From positions 1 through 64,000 of the forward strand of contig NZ_JADPKR010000045.1 in the NCBI RefSeq assembly GCF_023074055.1: DNA of 64,000 bases, written 5' to 3'. Position numbers and translations under genes: made by a program. Shown one piece after another: positions 1 to 9,104 of this stretch; within the stretch, counting starts at the first letter, position 1, and each line of letters begins with the position of its first letter. This DNA comes from Bradyrhizobium sp. 141 (GTDB lineage: Bacteria; Pseudomonadota; Alphaproteobacteria; Rhizobiales; Xanthobacteraceae). The notes below the pieces were generated by a model. It saw only the letters and a list, made by a program, of their open reading frames with translations. It did not search any database and had not been told where the DNA came from.

Positions 1-13
1 GATCGAACGGCGA

Positions 14-41
14 CCCAGCTCGGGCGGCCACCCGGGCTGGG
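14..41. terminator. Hairpin, probable terminator of a gene left of the window
   Basis: Arms 14-24 and 31-41 pair over 11 bp with one mismatch around a 6-nt loop. There is no clear T run, so this may be a terminator of an outside gene or a simple repeat. Positions 42-87 show nothing I can name. Confidence 0.35.
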
Positions 42-87
42 CCATTCCTCACGGAACGGCTCAATATAATCGATCGCCCTAATACAA

Positions 88-173
88 GGGTGGGCAAAGG
101 CGCGCAGCGCCGTGCCCACCATTCTCCAGCTACGATCGTGAATGGTGGGCACGCTCCGCTTTGCCCACCCTAC
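88..173. repeat. Intergenic palindromic repeat (GGGTGGGCAAAG type)
   Basis: Two imperfect inverted arms, GGGTGGGCAAAGGCGCG... and its near-complement ending TTTGCCCACCCTAC, flank a short centre. From memory, elements of this form recur in Bradyrhizobium intergenic DNA. Its right edge overlaps the TAG stop codon of the TfoX-domain gene, so the repeat appears to supply that stop. Confidence 0.6.
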
Positions 174-598
174 CGCACCGCTCTCGCGGCTGCTTTCTTG
201 GTCGATCTCTTCTTCGCTGCAGCCTTCTTTGCAACCTTCGCTGGCTTGCTCGTCGCCTTCTTCTCCTTCGGCCGTGTCTTCACCTTGGCACGCTGGGCGG
301 CGGCGAGTGCCGCCCTCGCCCATTGCACCAATTCCTCGGAATCGTCGAACAGGCGCGCCGGCAGCTCCCAGTAGGAGTTGACCGTCACGGTCTTGGCGCG
401 GGTCGAATACTGGAACGGCTTTGAGCCTTCGGCTTCAAAGTCTGGGATGGTCACCTCGTCGGCGCGGAAGAACAGGCCGGCCCGCAAGGCCAGGGCGAAG
501 TTGATGCCATCGGCGGAGATGCCGTAGCCGGAGAACATCTTGCGGATGGTGACGGGGCCGAAATCGGCGAACAGGTCGGTCAGGAATTCGCGGTCCAT
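170..598 (-). CDS. TfoX/Sxy N-terminal domain protein
   Basis: Predicted 142-residue protein. Residues about 1-95 (FGPVTIRKMFSGYGI, then ALRAGLFFRAD) match the TfoX/Sxy N-terminal domain. The family is named after competence regulators, but most members outside gammaproteobacteria have no known role. The last 40 residues are a Lys/Ala-rich tail (KKATSKPAKVAKKAAAKK) that could bind nucleic acid; that is inference. I chose the ATG at 598 because GGAGGGA lies 8 nt upstream; a longer reading from 640 lacks a ribosome site and homology. It follows the suf genes on the same strand but is separated from sufA by a repeat element, so it is probably not part of that operon. Confidence 0.75.
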   Translation of the reverse strand: MDREFLTDLFADFGPVTIRKMFSGYGISADGINFALALRAGLFFRADEVTIPDFEAEGSKPFQYSTRAKTVTVNSYWELPARLFDDSEELVQWARAALAAAQRAKVKTRPKEKKATSKPAKVAKKAAAKKRSTKKAAARAVR

Positions 599-640
599 GC
601 GCACGCTCCCTCCTGCCCCAGCCGCAGCGCGCCCTGCCAT

Positions 641-774
641 AAGCGCGTTTACGCGCGTCTTCGACGCGCTATGGCGCTGCTGAGCCGGGGCCCAGTCCCT
701 CTACGACGGGAAGTATAGCGTGGGTCCCGGCTCCGCGCAGCAGCGCAAGCGCGCTGCAGCGCGTCCGGGACACG
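641..774. repeat. Long intergenic repeat, family also found at 62964-63092
   Basis: This stretch between the TfoX gene and sufA contains GGGTCCCGGCTC and ends in GCGCGTCCGGGACACG. The same blocks, in the same order, occur near 63040-63092. It is self-complementary in part. It looks like a dispersed, non-coding Bradyrhizobium-type repeat rather than a gene. Confidence 0.55.
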
Positions 775-793
775 GGAGAGCGTGGAGACGAAA

Positions 794-1192
794 CTACCCC
801 TCGATCTTCGCCGGGCGCAGCTCGACCGACTCGCCGCAGCCGCAGGCGGAGATCTGGTTGGGGTTGTTGAAGACGAACTGGGCCTGCATCTTGTCGGCCT
901 TGTAGTCCATCTCTGTGCCGAGCAGGAACAGCACGGCCTTGGGGTCGACCAGGATCTTGACGCCCTTGTCCTCGACGACCTCGTCGGTCGGGCGGACATC
1001 GTGGGCGTATTCGACCGTGTAGGACTGGCCGGCGCAGCCGCCGTTCTTCACGCCGACGCGCAGGCCGACGATTTCGGAATCGGCGCGCTGGGTCAGCTCG
1101 GTGATGCGCTGGGCAGCAGCGTCCGTCAGCCGCATCACCTGCGGGCGGGGCCGCCGGGGCTTTGGTGTCGAAGCTGGTGTTGCCTGGGTCAT
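794..1192 (-). CDS. sufA: HesB/IscA-type iron-sulfur carrier SufA
   Basis: A 132-residue A-type carrier that accepts Fe-S clusters from the SufBCD scaffold and passes them to target proteins in the cytoplasm. The three conserved cysteines of the family are visible: one in NGGCAGQSY and two in ACGCGESVEL near the C-terminus. The first 20 residues are a Pro/Arg-rich extension before the domain begins at VMRLTDAA. It is the last gene of the leftward suf block, 49 bp after sufT. Without phylogeny it could also be called ErpA or IscA; the operon position supports SufA. Confidence 0.88.
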   Translation of the reverse strand: MTQATPASTPKPRRPRPQVMRLTDAAAQRITELTQRADSEIVGLRVGVKNGGCAGQSYTVEYAHDVRPTDEVVEDKGVKILVDPKAVLFLLGTEMDYKADKMQAQFVFNNPNQISACGCGESVELRPAKIEG

Positions 1193-1241
1193 GTTATGTA
1201 TGTGGTCCGTTGCGGAGCGAATTCAATGCGAGCAGAGACCG

Positions 1242-1613
1242 TCACCACATGTTGAGGACGAGGCGCGCCTCATCGCTCATGCGTTCGGGCGACCACGGCG
1301 GCTCCCAGACGACCTTGACGTCGACCACGCCGACCCCGGGCACGCTGGCGACCGCGTTCTCGACCATGGTCGGCAGCTCGCCGGCGGCCGGGCAATTCGG
1401 CGTCGTCAGCGTCATCTGGACGTCGACGGAACGGTCGTCCTTGATCTCGACCTTGTAGATCAGGCCGAGCTCGTAGATGTCGGCCGGGATTTCCGGATCG
1501 AACACGGTCTTGAGGCCCGCGATGATCTCGGTGGTCAGACGCTCGGTCTCCTCCGGCGGCAGCGCCGAATGGGTCTCCATCGGACTAGCTTTGATTTCGG
1601 CCGTGTCACTCAT
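1242..1613 (-). CDS. sufT: SufT, MIP18/DUF59 family Fe-S maturation protein
   Basis: Predicted 123 residues, nearly all one MIP18-like (DUF59) domain: VFDPEIPADIYELGLIY, then TLTTPNCPAAGELP with the family's conserved cysteine, then VWEPPWSPERMSDEAR. Members in suf operons help mature or repair Fe-S proteins; the exact mechanism is not settled. Its start overlaps the end of sufS by 4 bp, so the two are translationally coupled. Confidence 0.87.
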   Translation of the reverse strand: MSDTAEIKASPMETHSALPPEETERLTTEIIAGLKTVFDPEIPADIYELGLIYKVEIKDDRSVDVQMTLTTPNCPAAGELPTMVENAVASVPGVGVVDVKVVWEPPWSPERMSDEARLVLNMW

Positions 1614-2857
1614 GCGAACAAATCCCGCGCCTTCAAAAGCGCCTGTGCCAGATGATCGACTTCTTCCCGCGTATTATACATGCCGAACGAGGCCCGGCAG
1701 GTGGCCGTGACGTTGAACCGCTCTAAAAGTGGCATCACGCAATGGGTGCCGGCGCGCACCGCGATGCCCTGGCGGTCGATCACGGTCGCGACATCGTGGG
1801 CGTGCGCGCCCTTGAGCTCAAAGGAGATCACCGGGCCCTTGCCCCGCGCGGTGCCGATCAGCCGCAGCGAGTTGATCTCGCGCAGGCGCTCCTGGGCATA
1901 GGTGGTGAGATCGTGCTCGTGGGCGGCGATGCGTTCCTTGCCGATCGAATTGACGTAGTCGATGGCAGCGCCCAGGCCGACGGCCTCGACGATCGCGGGC
2001 GTGCCCGCCTCGAATTTGTGCGGGGGATCGCCATAGGTGACGATGTCGCGCGAGACCTCGCGGATCATCTCGCCGCCGCCGTTAAAGGGACGCATCGCGA
2101 CCAGATGGTCGTATTTGGCCCAGAGCACGCCGATGCCGGTCGGGCCGTACACCTTGTGGCCGGTGAAGACGTAGAAGTCACAGCCGATGTCCTGGACATC
2201 GATGGGCAGATGCACCGCGCCCTGGCTGCCGTCGACCAGCACCGGAATGCCGCGGGCATGGGCGATCTTTACGACCTCCTTGACCGGCACGATGGTGCCG
2301 AGGGCGTTCGACATCTGCGTGATTGCGACCAGCTTGGTCTTGGCCGTCAGCAGCTTCTCGAACTCGTCGATCAGGAAGTTGCCTTCGTCGTCGACCGGCG
2401 CCCATTTGATCACGGCACCCTGGCGTTCCCTCAGGAAATGCCAGGGCACGATGTTGGAGTGGTGCTCCATGATCGAGATGACGATCTCGTCGCCTTCTCC
2501 GATATTCGGGCCACCCCACGAAGACGCGACCAGATTGATCGCCTCCGTCGCGTTGCGGGTGAAGATCACTTCCTCGGTTCGGGGCGCGTTGATGAATTGC
2601 GCAACCTTGGTGCGGCCACCCTCATAGGCTTCGGTCGCGGCGTTGGCGAGGTAGTGCAGGCCGCGATGCACGTTGGCGTATTCGGACTGATAGGCCTGCG
2701 TCATGCGGTCGAGCACGGCGCTCGGCTTCTGCGCAGAGGCGGCGTTGTCGAGATAGACCAGATTCTTGCCGTAGACCTGCATGGCGAGCGCCGGAAAATC
2801 CTGGCGCACGCGCGCGACGTCGTAGGCGCCGTTCTTGACCGCCGGATGCGTGCTCAT
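1610..2857 (-). CDS. sufS: Cysteine desulfurase SufS (type II)
   Basis: A 415-residue PLP enzyme that takes sulfur from L-cysteine as an enzyme-bound persulfide for Fe-S assembly. The PLP lysine lies in FTGHKVYGPTGIG and the catalytic cysteine in the type II signature RAGTHC, which distinguishes it from the IscS-like enzyme at 6676-7815. Length is normal for the family. It overlaps sufD upstream and sufT downstream by 4 bp each. No sufE or sufU partner gene is visible in the window. Confidence 0.95.
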   Translation of the reverse strand: MSTHPAVKNGAYDVARVRQDFPALAMQVYGKNLVYLDNAASAQKPSAVLDRMTQAYQSEYANVHRGLHYLANAATEAYEGGRTKVAQFINAPRTEEVIFTRNATEAINLVASSWGGPNIGEGDEIVISIMEHHSNIVPWHFLRERQGAVIKWAPVDDEGNFLIDEFEKLLTAKTKLVAITQMSNALGTIVPVKEVVKIAHARGIPVLVDGSQGAVHLPIDVQDIGCDFYVFTGHKVYGPTGIGVLWAKYDHLVAMRPFNGGGEMIREVSRDIVTYGDPPHKFEAGTPAIVEAVGLGAAIDYVNSIGKERIAAHEHDLTTYAQERLREINSLRLIGTARGKGPVISFELKGAHAHDVATVIDRQGIAVRAGTHCVMPLLERFNVTATCRASFGMYNTREEVDHLAQALLKARDLFA

Positions 2858-4158
2858 GACCGCCGCTCCAGCCAGTGCTCGGCAATGCCGATCACGTGCT
2901 CGCGCAAGCCGTCATCGGCGATCTGCTCGATCGCCTCGCCTACGAAGGCCTGAATCAGCAGCGCCTGGGCCTGCTTCTCCGGCAGGCCGCGCGCCTTCAG
3001 ATAGAACAGCAGGCTGTCGTCGAGCGCGCCGGCGGTGGCGCCGTGGCCGCAGGAGACGTCGTCTGCAAAGATCTCGAGCTCGGGCTTGTTGTCGGCCTCG
3101 GCTTCGTCCGAGAGCAGCAGCGCGCGCGTCATCATCTTGCCGTCAGTCTTCTGCGCGTCGGGACGGACGATGATGCGGCCCTGGAACACCGAATGCGCGC
3201 GGTCGTCGATCACGGCGCGGAAGATCTCGCGGCTAACGCAGTTCGGCACGGCGTGGTCGACCACCAGCGTGGTGTCGCCATGCTCGGTCTTCTGCAACAA
3301 GTTGACGCCGTTGGCGGAGAGCTCACTGCCCTCACCCGCCAGCGTGATGAAGCCCTGGAGACGGCTGACCGCGGCGCCGGTGGTCATGTTGAAGAAGTTG
3401 AACTTCACATTGGCACCGATGGTGACGAAGTGCGACGAGACGTTCACCGCGTCAGGCGCATCGTCCATCAGACGGATATGTGCGACGTCAGCATTGTTGC
3501 CGACAGAGACGATCACGGCGTCATTGACCTGGTAGGCCTTGCTGCCCGCCGCAACGAAGCTTTCAACGATGGTGGCACGCGCGTCGTTCCCGATCGTGAC
3601 CTGCGAGCGGGTGAACGCCGACGCCGACGAAGCGGTCGCGATGTGAATGATCTGAATCGGCGCGGACAGCTTGGCGCCGTCGGCGATCGACAGCACGACG
3701 CCGTCGGTCGCCATCGCCGCGTTCAGCGCGATCACGGCATCGGTGGACGCGGTCTTCAGCAGACCGGCGTCCTTATCCAGCGTCTCCCGCAGCGTTTTGA
3801 AACCTGCTTCAGAAGCCAGCGCTTTGACGTCCGACAGATCGGCCGCGAACACGCCGTCGACCAGCACCAGCTTGCGGGCGCCGTCGATCGCATGCGCCTT
3901 CACCGCATCCGCAGCGCGTTTCAGCGCGGCCGCATCGGGCGCAGCCGCCAGCGTCAGTACCTCGCCGACCAATGCACGCAGGTCAGTGTATTTCCATTCC
4001 TCGATCCGGCGGTGCGGCAGGCCGAGACGCTCATACGTCTCGAACGCCTCGCGGCGCACTGCGGTGACCGCGGACGAACCCGGCAGCCGGCCCTCGGCGC
4101 TGGTGAAGAGATCGCTCACCGCGCGGCCCTTTCCGGTCTTTGCCACAGCAACGTTCAT
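2854..4158 (-). CDS. sufD: Fe-S assembly scaffold protein SufD
   Basis: A 434-residue partner of SufB and SufC in the cytoplasmic SufBC2D scaffold complex; it is thought to help iron entry. The N-terminal helical part contains RLGLPHRRIEEWKYTDLR, typical of SufD. The C-terminal beta-helix core runs to ALLIQAFVGEAIEQI. I set the start at 4158 because AAGGA lies 8 nt upstream, just after the sufC stop; an alternative ATG at 4167 would place that sequence at the wrong distance. A reading that extends further right overlaps sufC and is not real. Confidence 0.93.
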   Translation of the reverse strand: MNVAVAKTGKGRAVSDLFTSAEGRLPGSSAVTAVRREAFETYERLGLPHRRIEEWKYTDLRALVGEVLTLAAAPDAAALKRAADAVKAHAIDGARKLVLVDGVFAADLSDVKALASEAGFKTLRETLDKDAGLLKTASTDAVIALNAAMATDGVVLSIADGAKLSAPIQIIHIATASSASAFTRSQVTIGNDARATIVESFVAAGSKAYQVNDAVIVSVGNNADVAHIRLMDDAPDAVNVSSHFVTIGANVKFNFFNMTTGAAVSRLQGFITLAGEGSELSANGVNLLQKTEHGDTTLVVDHAVPNCVSREIFRAVIDDRAHSVFQGRIIVRPDAQKTDGKMMTRALLLSDEAEADNKPELEIFADDVSCGHGATAGALDDSLLFYLKARGLPEKQAQALLIQAFVGEAIEQIADDGLREHVIGIAEHWLERRS

Positions 4159-4169
4159 TGCAAACATCC

Positions 4170-4922
4170 TTACGCGGCATCCTCGAACTGGGCGTAGCCG
4201 GACGCTTCCAGCTCCAGCGCCAGTTCCTTGCCGCCGCTCTTCACGACACGGCCCTTCGACATCACGTGCACGACGTCGGGCACGATGTAGTTGAGCAGCC
4301 GCTGATAATGGGTGATCACGACCATCGCGCGCTTGGGCGAGTGCAGCGCGTTGACGCCGTCGGCCGCAATGCGCAGAGCGTCGATGTCGAGGCCGGAATC
4401 CATCTCGTCGAGGATGCACAGGCTCGGCTCGAACAGCGCCATCTGCAGCACCTCGTTGCGCTTCTTCTCACCGCCGGAGAAGCCGACATTGACGCCGCGC
4501 TTGAGCATGTCCTGCGGGATGTTCAGCGACTTCGAGACCTCGCGGACCTTCTTGAGGAAATCCGGCGTCGAATATTCATCCTCGCCGCGCGCCTTGCGCT
4601 GCGCGTTCAGGGCCGTGCGCAGGAAGTTCATGGTGGCGACGCCGGGAATCTCGACCGGGTACTGGAACGCCAGGAACACGCCCTTGGCCGCCCGCATATC
4701 CGGCGACATCTCCAGGAGGTCCTCGCCCCGAAACAGGATTTGGCCGTCGGTGACCTCATAGCCGGGCTTGCCGGCGATGACGTGCGAGAGCGTCGATTTG
4801 CCGGATCCGTTCGGCCCCATGATGGCGTGGATCTCGCCTTCGTTCACGGTCAGCGTCAGCCCGTGGAGGATCTCACGCTCCTCGACACGAACCTTCAGGT
4901 CTTTCACTTCAAGCAAAGCCAT
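4170..4922 (-). CDS. sufC: SufC, ABC-type ATPase of the SufBCD complex
   Basis: A 250-residue soluble ABC ATPase that drives conformational change in the SufB-SufD scaffold. Walker A is GPNGSGKST, the signature motif is FSGGEKKRNE, and Walker B is LCILDEMDSGLD. It has no membrane partner domain, as expected for SufC. A palindromic repeat lies between it and sufB upstream; sufD starts 11 bp after its stop. Confidence 0.96.
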   Translation of the reverse strand: MALLEVKDLKVRVEEREILHGLTLTVNEGEIHAIMGPNGSGKSTLSHVIAGKPGYEVTDGQILFRGEDLLEMSPDMRAAKGVFLAFQYPVEIPGVATMNFLRTALNAQRKARGEDEYSTPDFLKKVREVSKSLNIPQDMLKRGVNVGFSGGEKKRNEVLQMALFEPSLCILDEMDSGLDIDALRIAADGVNALHSPKRAMVVITHYQRLLNYIVPDVVHVMSKGRVVKSGGKELALELEASGYAQFEDAA

Positions 4923-4941
4923 AATGTTTTTCCATCTATCC

Positions 4942-5047
4942 CCTCACCCTGAGGAGCGCCGAAGGCGCGTCTCGAAGGAATGAGGCCAACAATCTTGCGG
5001 TATCCATCCTTCGAGACGGCCGCTTGCGCGGCCTCCTCAGGATGAGG
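4942..5047. repeat. Palindromic repeat inside the suf operon (sufB-sufC spacer)
   Basis: The left arm CCTCACCCTGAGGAGCGCC and the right arm (complement CCTCATCCTGAGGAGGCCGC) are near-inverted copies, with an inner pair CGTCTCGAAGGA / TCCTTCGAGACG. This is a recognisable Bradyrhizobium/Rhodopseudomonas-type intergenic repeat. Between two co-transcribed genes it could stabilise or attenuate the transcript. Confidence 0.7.
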
Positions 5048-5053
5048 CCGGAG

Positions 5054-6550
5054 CTAGCCGACCGACCCTTCAAGCGAGATCGAGATCAGCTTCTGCGCTT
5101 CCACCGCGAATTCCATCGGCAGTTGCTGCAGCACGTCCTTGACGAAGCCGTTGACGACGAGGCCGACCGCTTCTTCTTGGCTAAGCCCGCGCTGGATGCA
5201 GTAGAACAGCACGTCCTCGGAGATCTTCGAGGTCGTCGCCTCGTGCTCGAACGTCGCCGAGGAGTTCTTGGCCTCGATGTACGGCACGGTGTGCGCGCCG
5301 CATTTGTCGCCGATCAACAAGGAATCGCAGGCGGTGAAGTTGCGGGCGCCGGTCGCCTTGCGATGCGCCGTCACGAGCCCACGATAGGTGTTCTGCGACT
5401 TGCCGGCGGCGATGCCCTTGGAGATGATCCGGCTCGACGTGTTCTTGCCGAGATGGATCATCTTGGTGCCCGAATCGACCTGCTGGAAGCCGTTCGAGAT
5501 CGCGATCGAGTAGAACTCGCCGCTCGAATTATCGCCACGCAGGATGCAGCTTGGATACTTCCAGGTGATCGCCGAACCCGTTTCGACCTGGGTCCAGGAG
5601 ATCTTGGAACGGTCGCCGCGGCAGTCGCCACGCTTGGTGACGAAATTGTAGATGCCGCCCTTGCCTTCCGAGTTGCCGGGGTACCAGTTCTGCACCGTCG
5701 AATATTTGATTTCGGCATCGTCGTGCGCGACCAGCTCGACCACGGCCGCGTGGAGCTGATTCTCGTCGCGCTGCGGCGCGGTACAGCCTTCGAGGTAGGA
5801 GACGTAGGAGCCCTTGTCCGCGATGATCAGCGTGCGCTCGAACTGGCCGGTGTTGCGCTCGTTGATGCGGAAATAGGTCGACAGCTCCATCGGGCAGCGC
5901 ACGCCGGGCGGCACGTAGACGAACGAGCCGTCGGAGAACACCGCCGAGTTCAGCGTCGCGTAGAAATTGTCGGAGGTCGGAACCACCGAGCCGAGATACT
6001 TCTGCACCAGCTCGGGATGCTCGCGGATCGCCTCCGAGATCGGCATGAAGATCACGCCGGCCTTCTTCAGCTCGGCCTTGAAGGTGGTCGCGACCGAAAC
6101 CGAATCGAAGACTGCGTCGACCGCGATCTTGCGGCGGGCCGGGTCTTCCTCGCCTGGCTTGGGTTCCACGCCTTCAAGCATGGCGACTTCCCGCAAGGGA
6201 ATGCCGAGCTTCTCGTAGGTCTTGAGGATCTCCGGATCGATCTCGTCGAGCGAGGTGACCGTCTTCTTCGGCTTCGGCGCCGCGTAATAATAGAGGTCCT
6301 GGAAGTCGATCTTGGGATAGTCGACGCGCGCCCAGGTCGGCTCAACCATGGTCAGCCAGCGCCGATAGGCCTCAAGGCGCCACTGGAGCATCCAGGCGGG
6401 TTCGTTCTTCTTCTGCGAGATGAACTTGACGATCTCTTCCGACAGCCCCTTGGGGGCCTTCTCGGTGTCGATCAGGGTTTCAAACCCATAACGATATTGG
6501 TCGACGTCGATGCGCTTCACGCGCTCGACCGTCTCTTGTACGGCTGGCAT
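5054..6550 (-). CDS. sufB: Fe-S assembly scaffold protein SufB
   Basis: A 498-residue core scaffold on which the nascent cluster is assembled from SufS-derived sulfur. The C-terminal beta-helix contains [20 protein letters not shown] and [18 protein letters not shown], strongly conserved in SufB. The start at 6550 is preceded by GGAGGATGGA with good spacing; an in-frame ATG 24 nt earlier has no such site. It is the first suf gene after a 125-bp promoter-like gap. Confidence 0.95.
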   Translation of the reverse strand: MPAVQETVERVKRIDVDQYRYGFETLIDTEKAPKGLSEEIVKFISQKKNEPAWMLQWRLEAYRRWLTMVEPTWARVDYPKIDFQDLYYYAAPKPKKTVTSLDEIDPEILKTYEKLGIPLREVAMLEGVEPKPGEEDPARRKIAVDAVFDSVSVATTFKAELKKAGVIFMPISEAIREHPELVQKYLGSVVPTSDNFYATLNSAVFSDGSFVYVPPGVRCPMELSTYFRINERNTGQFERTLIIADKGSYVSYLEGCTAPQRDENQLHAAVVELVAHDDAEIKYSTVQNWYPGNSEGKGGIYNFVTKRGDCRGDRSKISWTQVETGSAITWKYPSCILRGDNSSGEFYSIAISNGFQQVDSGTKMIHLGKNTSSRIISKGIAAGKSQNTYRGLVTAHRKATGARNFTACDSLLIGDKCGAHTVPYIEAKNSSATFEHEATTSKISEDVLFYCIQRGLSQEEAVGLVVNGFVKDVLQQLPMEFAVEAQKLISISLEGSVG

Positions 6551-6602
6551 TCCATCCTCCGCTCGCGGTTTCAAGGACCGCGGTGGATCAAACTCGGACG
6601 AG

Positions 6603-6660
6603 TATTACGATGTCTATTACGATGTTTTTTGGTGGAAAGCACGGGCTTAGAACCGTTCAA
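6603..6660 (-). promoter_or_regulatory. Candidate suf control region: tandem 11-mers and an Irr-box-like site
   Basis: Upstream of sufB, TATTACGATGT occurs twice at 12-bp spacing (6603-6613, 6615-6625). Near 6647-6660 lies TTAGAA-N3-TTCAAG, whose left half fits the Irr (ICE) box TTTAGAA-N3-TTCTAAA while the right half does not. Iron-responsive control of suf genes by Irr, RirA or IscR is established in Rhizobiales. Which factor acts here cannot be read from the sequence. Confidence 0.35.
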
Positions 6661-6675
6661 GCCGTGTTTCGTCGC

Positions 6676-7815
6676 TTACCCTTTAAGTAGGGTATTACCG
6701 AGCTTTCGCCAAGCCTCTAACGCCCTATTGATGTCATCTGGTCCCGTGGACCAGCCCAGACTGAGACGCACCGCTCCCTGGGACACCACCGGGTCATAGC
6801 CCATGGCCGAAAGAACGTGGGACGGCTGGACCTTGCCCGAGGAACAGGCCGAACCCGAGGACACCGCGACGCCTTCGAGGTCGAAGCCAATCACGGCAAT
6901 CTCCGCCTTGAGGCCAGGCGCCGTGAACAGGACGGTATTTGGCAACCGTTCAACCTCGTCCGAGAAGATCGTTGCGCCCGCAATCCCCCGGATGCCATTT
7001 TCCAAGCGACTTCTAAGGGTTGCCATGCGCTTCGCATCCTCGCGCAGAGCCTGAAGCGCGGCCTTCACCGCCGCGCCAAAGCCGGCGATGCCGGCAACAT
7101 TCTCGGTTCCGGCACGACGGTTGAGCTCCTGCCCCCCGCCCCGCAGCACCGGCTCCAGTCCGACGATCCCCTCGGCCACGACCAGGGCGCCGACCCCCTT
7201 GGGGCCGCCGATCTTGTGCGCAGAAAAGGTCGCAAGGTCGGCGCCTACAGCCTTGATGTCGAACGGGATTTTTCCCAACGCCTGGATCGCATCGACGTGC
7301 AGGAGGCCGCCAGCCTCGTGGACGATCCGTGCGGCTTCAGTGACCGGTTGGAGCGCGCCCGTTTCATTGTTCGCGGCCATGACCGAAACCAGCGCGGGCG
7401 GACCGTTCTTGAGCTGCGCCTTCAGATGCTCAAGGTCGATCAATCCGGAGCGCGTGACGCGGATCAGGCCGATCGTGGCACCCGGGAACCGGCCCCCTGC
7501 CAGCACCGAGGCGTGCTCAACCGCGGAGACCAGCAGCCGTTCGACAGGACCGCGGGACGGTCCACGCAGACCCGGTGAAAGTGCCAGCGCATTGGCCTCA
7601 GTTCCGGCCGAGGTGAAGACGACGTTCCGCGGCACCGCGCCGACTGCCAAGGCAAGTTCGGCGCGGGCCTCCTCGACCAATCGCCGCGCCTCCCGCCCCT
7701 CGGCATGGACCGACGACGGATTGCCGAGGAGGTCAAAGGCCGCGACCATGGCCGCCCGCGCCTCGGGGTGCAGCGGCGTGGTCGCGTTCCAGTCGAGATA
7801 GACACGGGTCGGCAT
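6676..7815 (-). CDS. Cysteine desulfurase, NifS/IscS type
   Basis: A 379-residue class V PLP aminotransferase. It has the N-terminal YLDWNATTPLHPEA, the PLP lysine region FSAHKIGGPKGVGAL, and a catalytic-cysteine loop SGSACSSGKVQPSHVL typical of the IscS/NifS class. It lies 125 bp upstream of sufB on the same strand, so the cell has both a type I and a type II desulfurase at one locus. It may supply sulfur for tRNA thiolation or Fe-S assembly. The ATG at 7815 is preceded by AAGAGGG. Confidence 0.9.
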   Translation of the reverse strand: MPTRVYLDWNATTPLHPEARAAMVAAFDLLGNPSSVHAEGREARRLVEEARAELALAVGAVPRNVVFTSAGTEANALALSPGLRGPSRGPVERLLVSAVEHASVLAGGRFPGATIGLIRVTRSGLIDLEHLKAQLKNGPPALVSVMAANNETGALQPVTEAARIVHEAGGLLHVDAIQALGKIPFDIKAVGADLATFSAHKIGGPKGVGALVVAEGIVGLEPVLRGGGQELNRRAGTENVAGIAGFGAAVKAALQALREDAKRMATLRSRLENGIRGIAGATIFSDEVERLPNTVLFTAPGLKAEIAVIGFDLEGVAVSSGSACSSGKVQPSHVLSAMGYDPVVSQGAVRLSLGWSTGPDDINRALEAWRKLGNTLLKG

Positions 7816-7866
7816 CTCGCCCTCTTAGCACCTTTTGCCATCCGACCAATCGGACAGCCGCGCGCA

Positions 7867-9060
7867 TCAGGCCGGCTGATGCTGCTCGATCCTGGCAACC
7901 GTCCGCGGCACCGCCCGCAATCCGAACAGCGGCCTCAGCCAGGCGATGCGCCGGACGATTTCATAGGTAGCGACACATGTGAGTGCCGTTCCGATGATGA
8001 CAATGGAGGCCTCGATCCCGGCCGGGAGCCCGCTGTCATGCAATGCATGCGCGATCACGATGATCGCGGTCTGGTGCATGATGTAGTACGGGAAGATCGC
8101 GTCGGTCAGATAGCGGCGCACGGGAGTGTCGGTGGTGAGGTGACGTCGCGCAAAGCCCAGCACGGCGGCGATCGCGAGCCATTGATAGCAACCATAGGCC
8201 GAGGCCGCGAACCACTTCAGCGCGGACGACGGCGCGAACAGACCGGCGCGAACCAGGATGAAGGCAGAGAAGCAGGCGGCTCCAGCCACCAGTGCCGCCC
8301 AGCGCTGGCGCTCGACATTGCGCCAGATCGCCTCCTGCTTCGCCAGCAGGAAACCCAGCAAGAAGGCCGTCGCGTGGTCCGCATGGTTGTACCAGTCACC
8401 GAACAGCGCATGCGTCGACGGGAAAGCCGGGAACAGCACCAGGCGCCAGACCGCAAACAGCAGGCAGGGCACGATCAGGAGCCACGGCCCGGCGAGCGCG
8501 ACAGCCAGCTTCCGACCAAGCCAGTCGGCGCCGGCCGGCCATAGCGCGAGCACGCCGATCAGGGCCATCGTGTAGACCCACAGATAGACCACGAACCAGA
8601 GATGGTTCCAGGTCGGCAACACGATGCATGGGTTCGGACAGAATTGCGCACCGAAGGCAAAGTAGTGCCTGGCGTAGAAATCGAAGAAGCCGGCGGGATA
8701 GCCGAGGCTTTCCACGATCTGGAGATAGGACTGCGGCGGCACGATCACGAGCATGCCAAAGATCAGCGGAATCAGCAGCCGGGCCGAACGCGCGGCGGCG
8801 AGCGTGGCCGGACTGGACTTGCCGAGCATGAAGCGGGTGGCAACCCCCGACACCAGGAACAGCAGCGACAGCCGCCAGGGGTTGAGGAACAACATCACGG
8901 GTTCGAGCCAGGTCAGCCGGTGGACGCTCTTGATGTGAAATCCCCAGGACACGTAGAGCATGCCGACGTGGTAGAAGATCAGCAACCCGAAGGCTAAAAT
9001 CCGCACCCAATCCAGATCGATACGCCTTTCCGGGTTTTGGAATTGCTGTGGTGTTGTCAT
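7867..9060 (-). CDS. Acyltransferase family 3 membrane protein (OpgC-like)
   Basis: A 397-residue integral membrane protein with about ten hydrophobic segments. The start RIDLDWVRILAFGLLIFYHV is the typical opening of acyltransferase family 3, with an early histidine that is usually essential. Members O-acylate or succinylate glycans or lipids at the inner membrane; the substrate here is unknown. The start has AAGGAG 10 nt upstream. It is divergent from a LytTR regulator 44 bp away, a pairing that suggests local control. Confidence 0.8.
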   Translation of the reverse strand: MTTPQQFQNPERRIDLDWVRILAFGLLIFYHVGMLYVSWGFHIKSVHRLTWLEPVMLFLNPWRLSLLFLVSGVATRFMLGKSSPATLAAARSARLLIPLIFGMLVIVPPQSYLQIVESLGYPAGFFDFYARHYFAFGAQFCPNPCIVLPTWNHLWFVVYLWVYTMALIGVLALWPAGADWLGRKLAVALAGPWLLIVPCLLFAVWRLVLFPAFPSTHALFGDWYNHADHATAFLLGFLLAKQEAIWRNVERQRWAALVAGAACFSAFILVRAGLFAPSSALKWFAASAYGCYQWLAIAAVLGFARRHLTTDTPVRRYLTDAIFPYYIMHQTAIIVIAHALHDSGLPAGIEASIVIIGTALTCVATYEIVRRIAWLRPLFGLRAVPRTVARIEQHQPA

Positions 9061-9104
9061 GGTTTTCTGCTCCTTGACGGGACGACAAATGCGGTTTTCG
9101 GGCC

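Noticed and set aside
41..76. GGAAC at about 55 as an EcfG promoter
   Set aside because: No CGTT lies 16-17 bp downstream.
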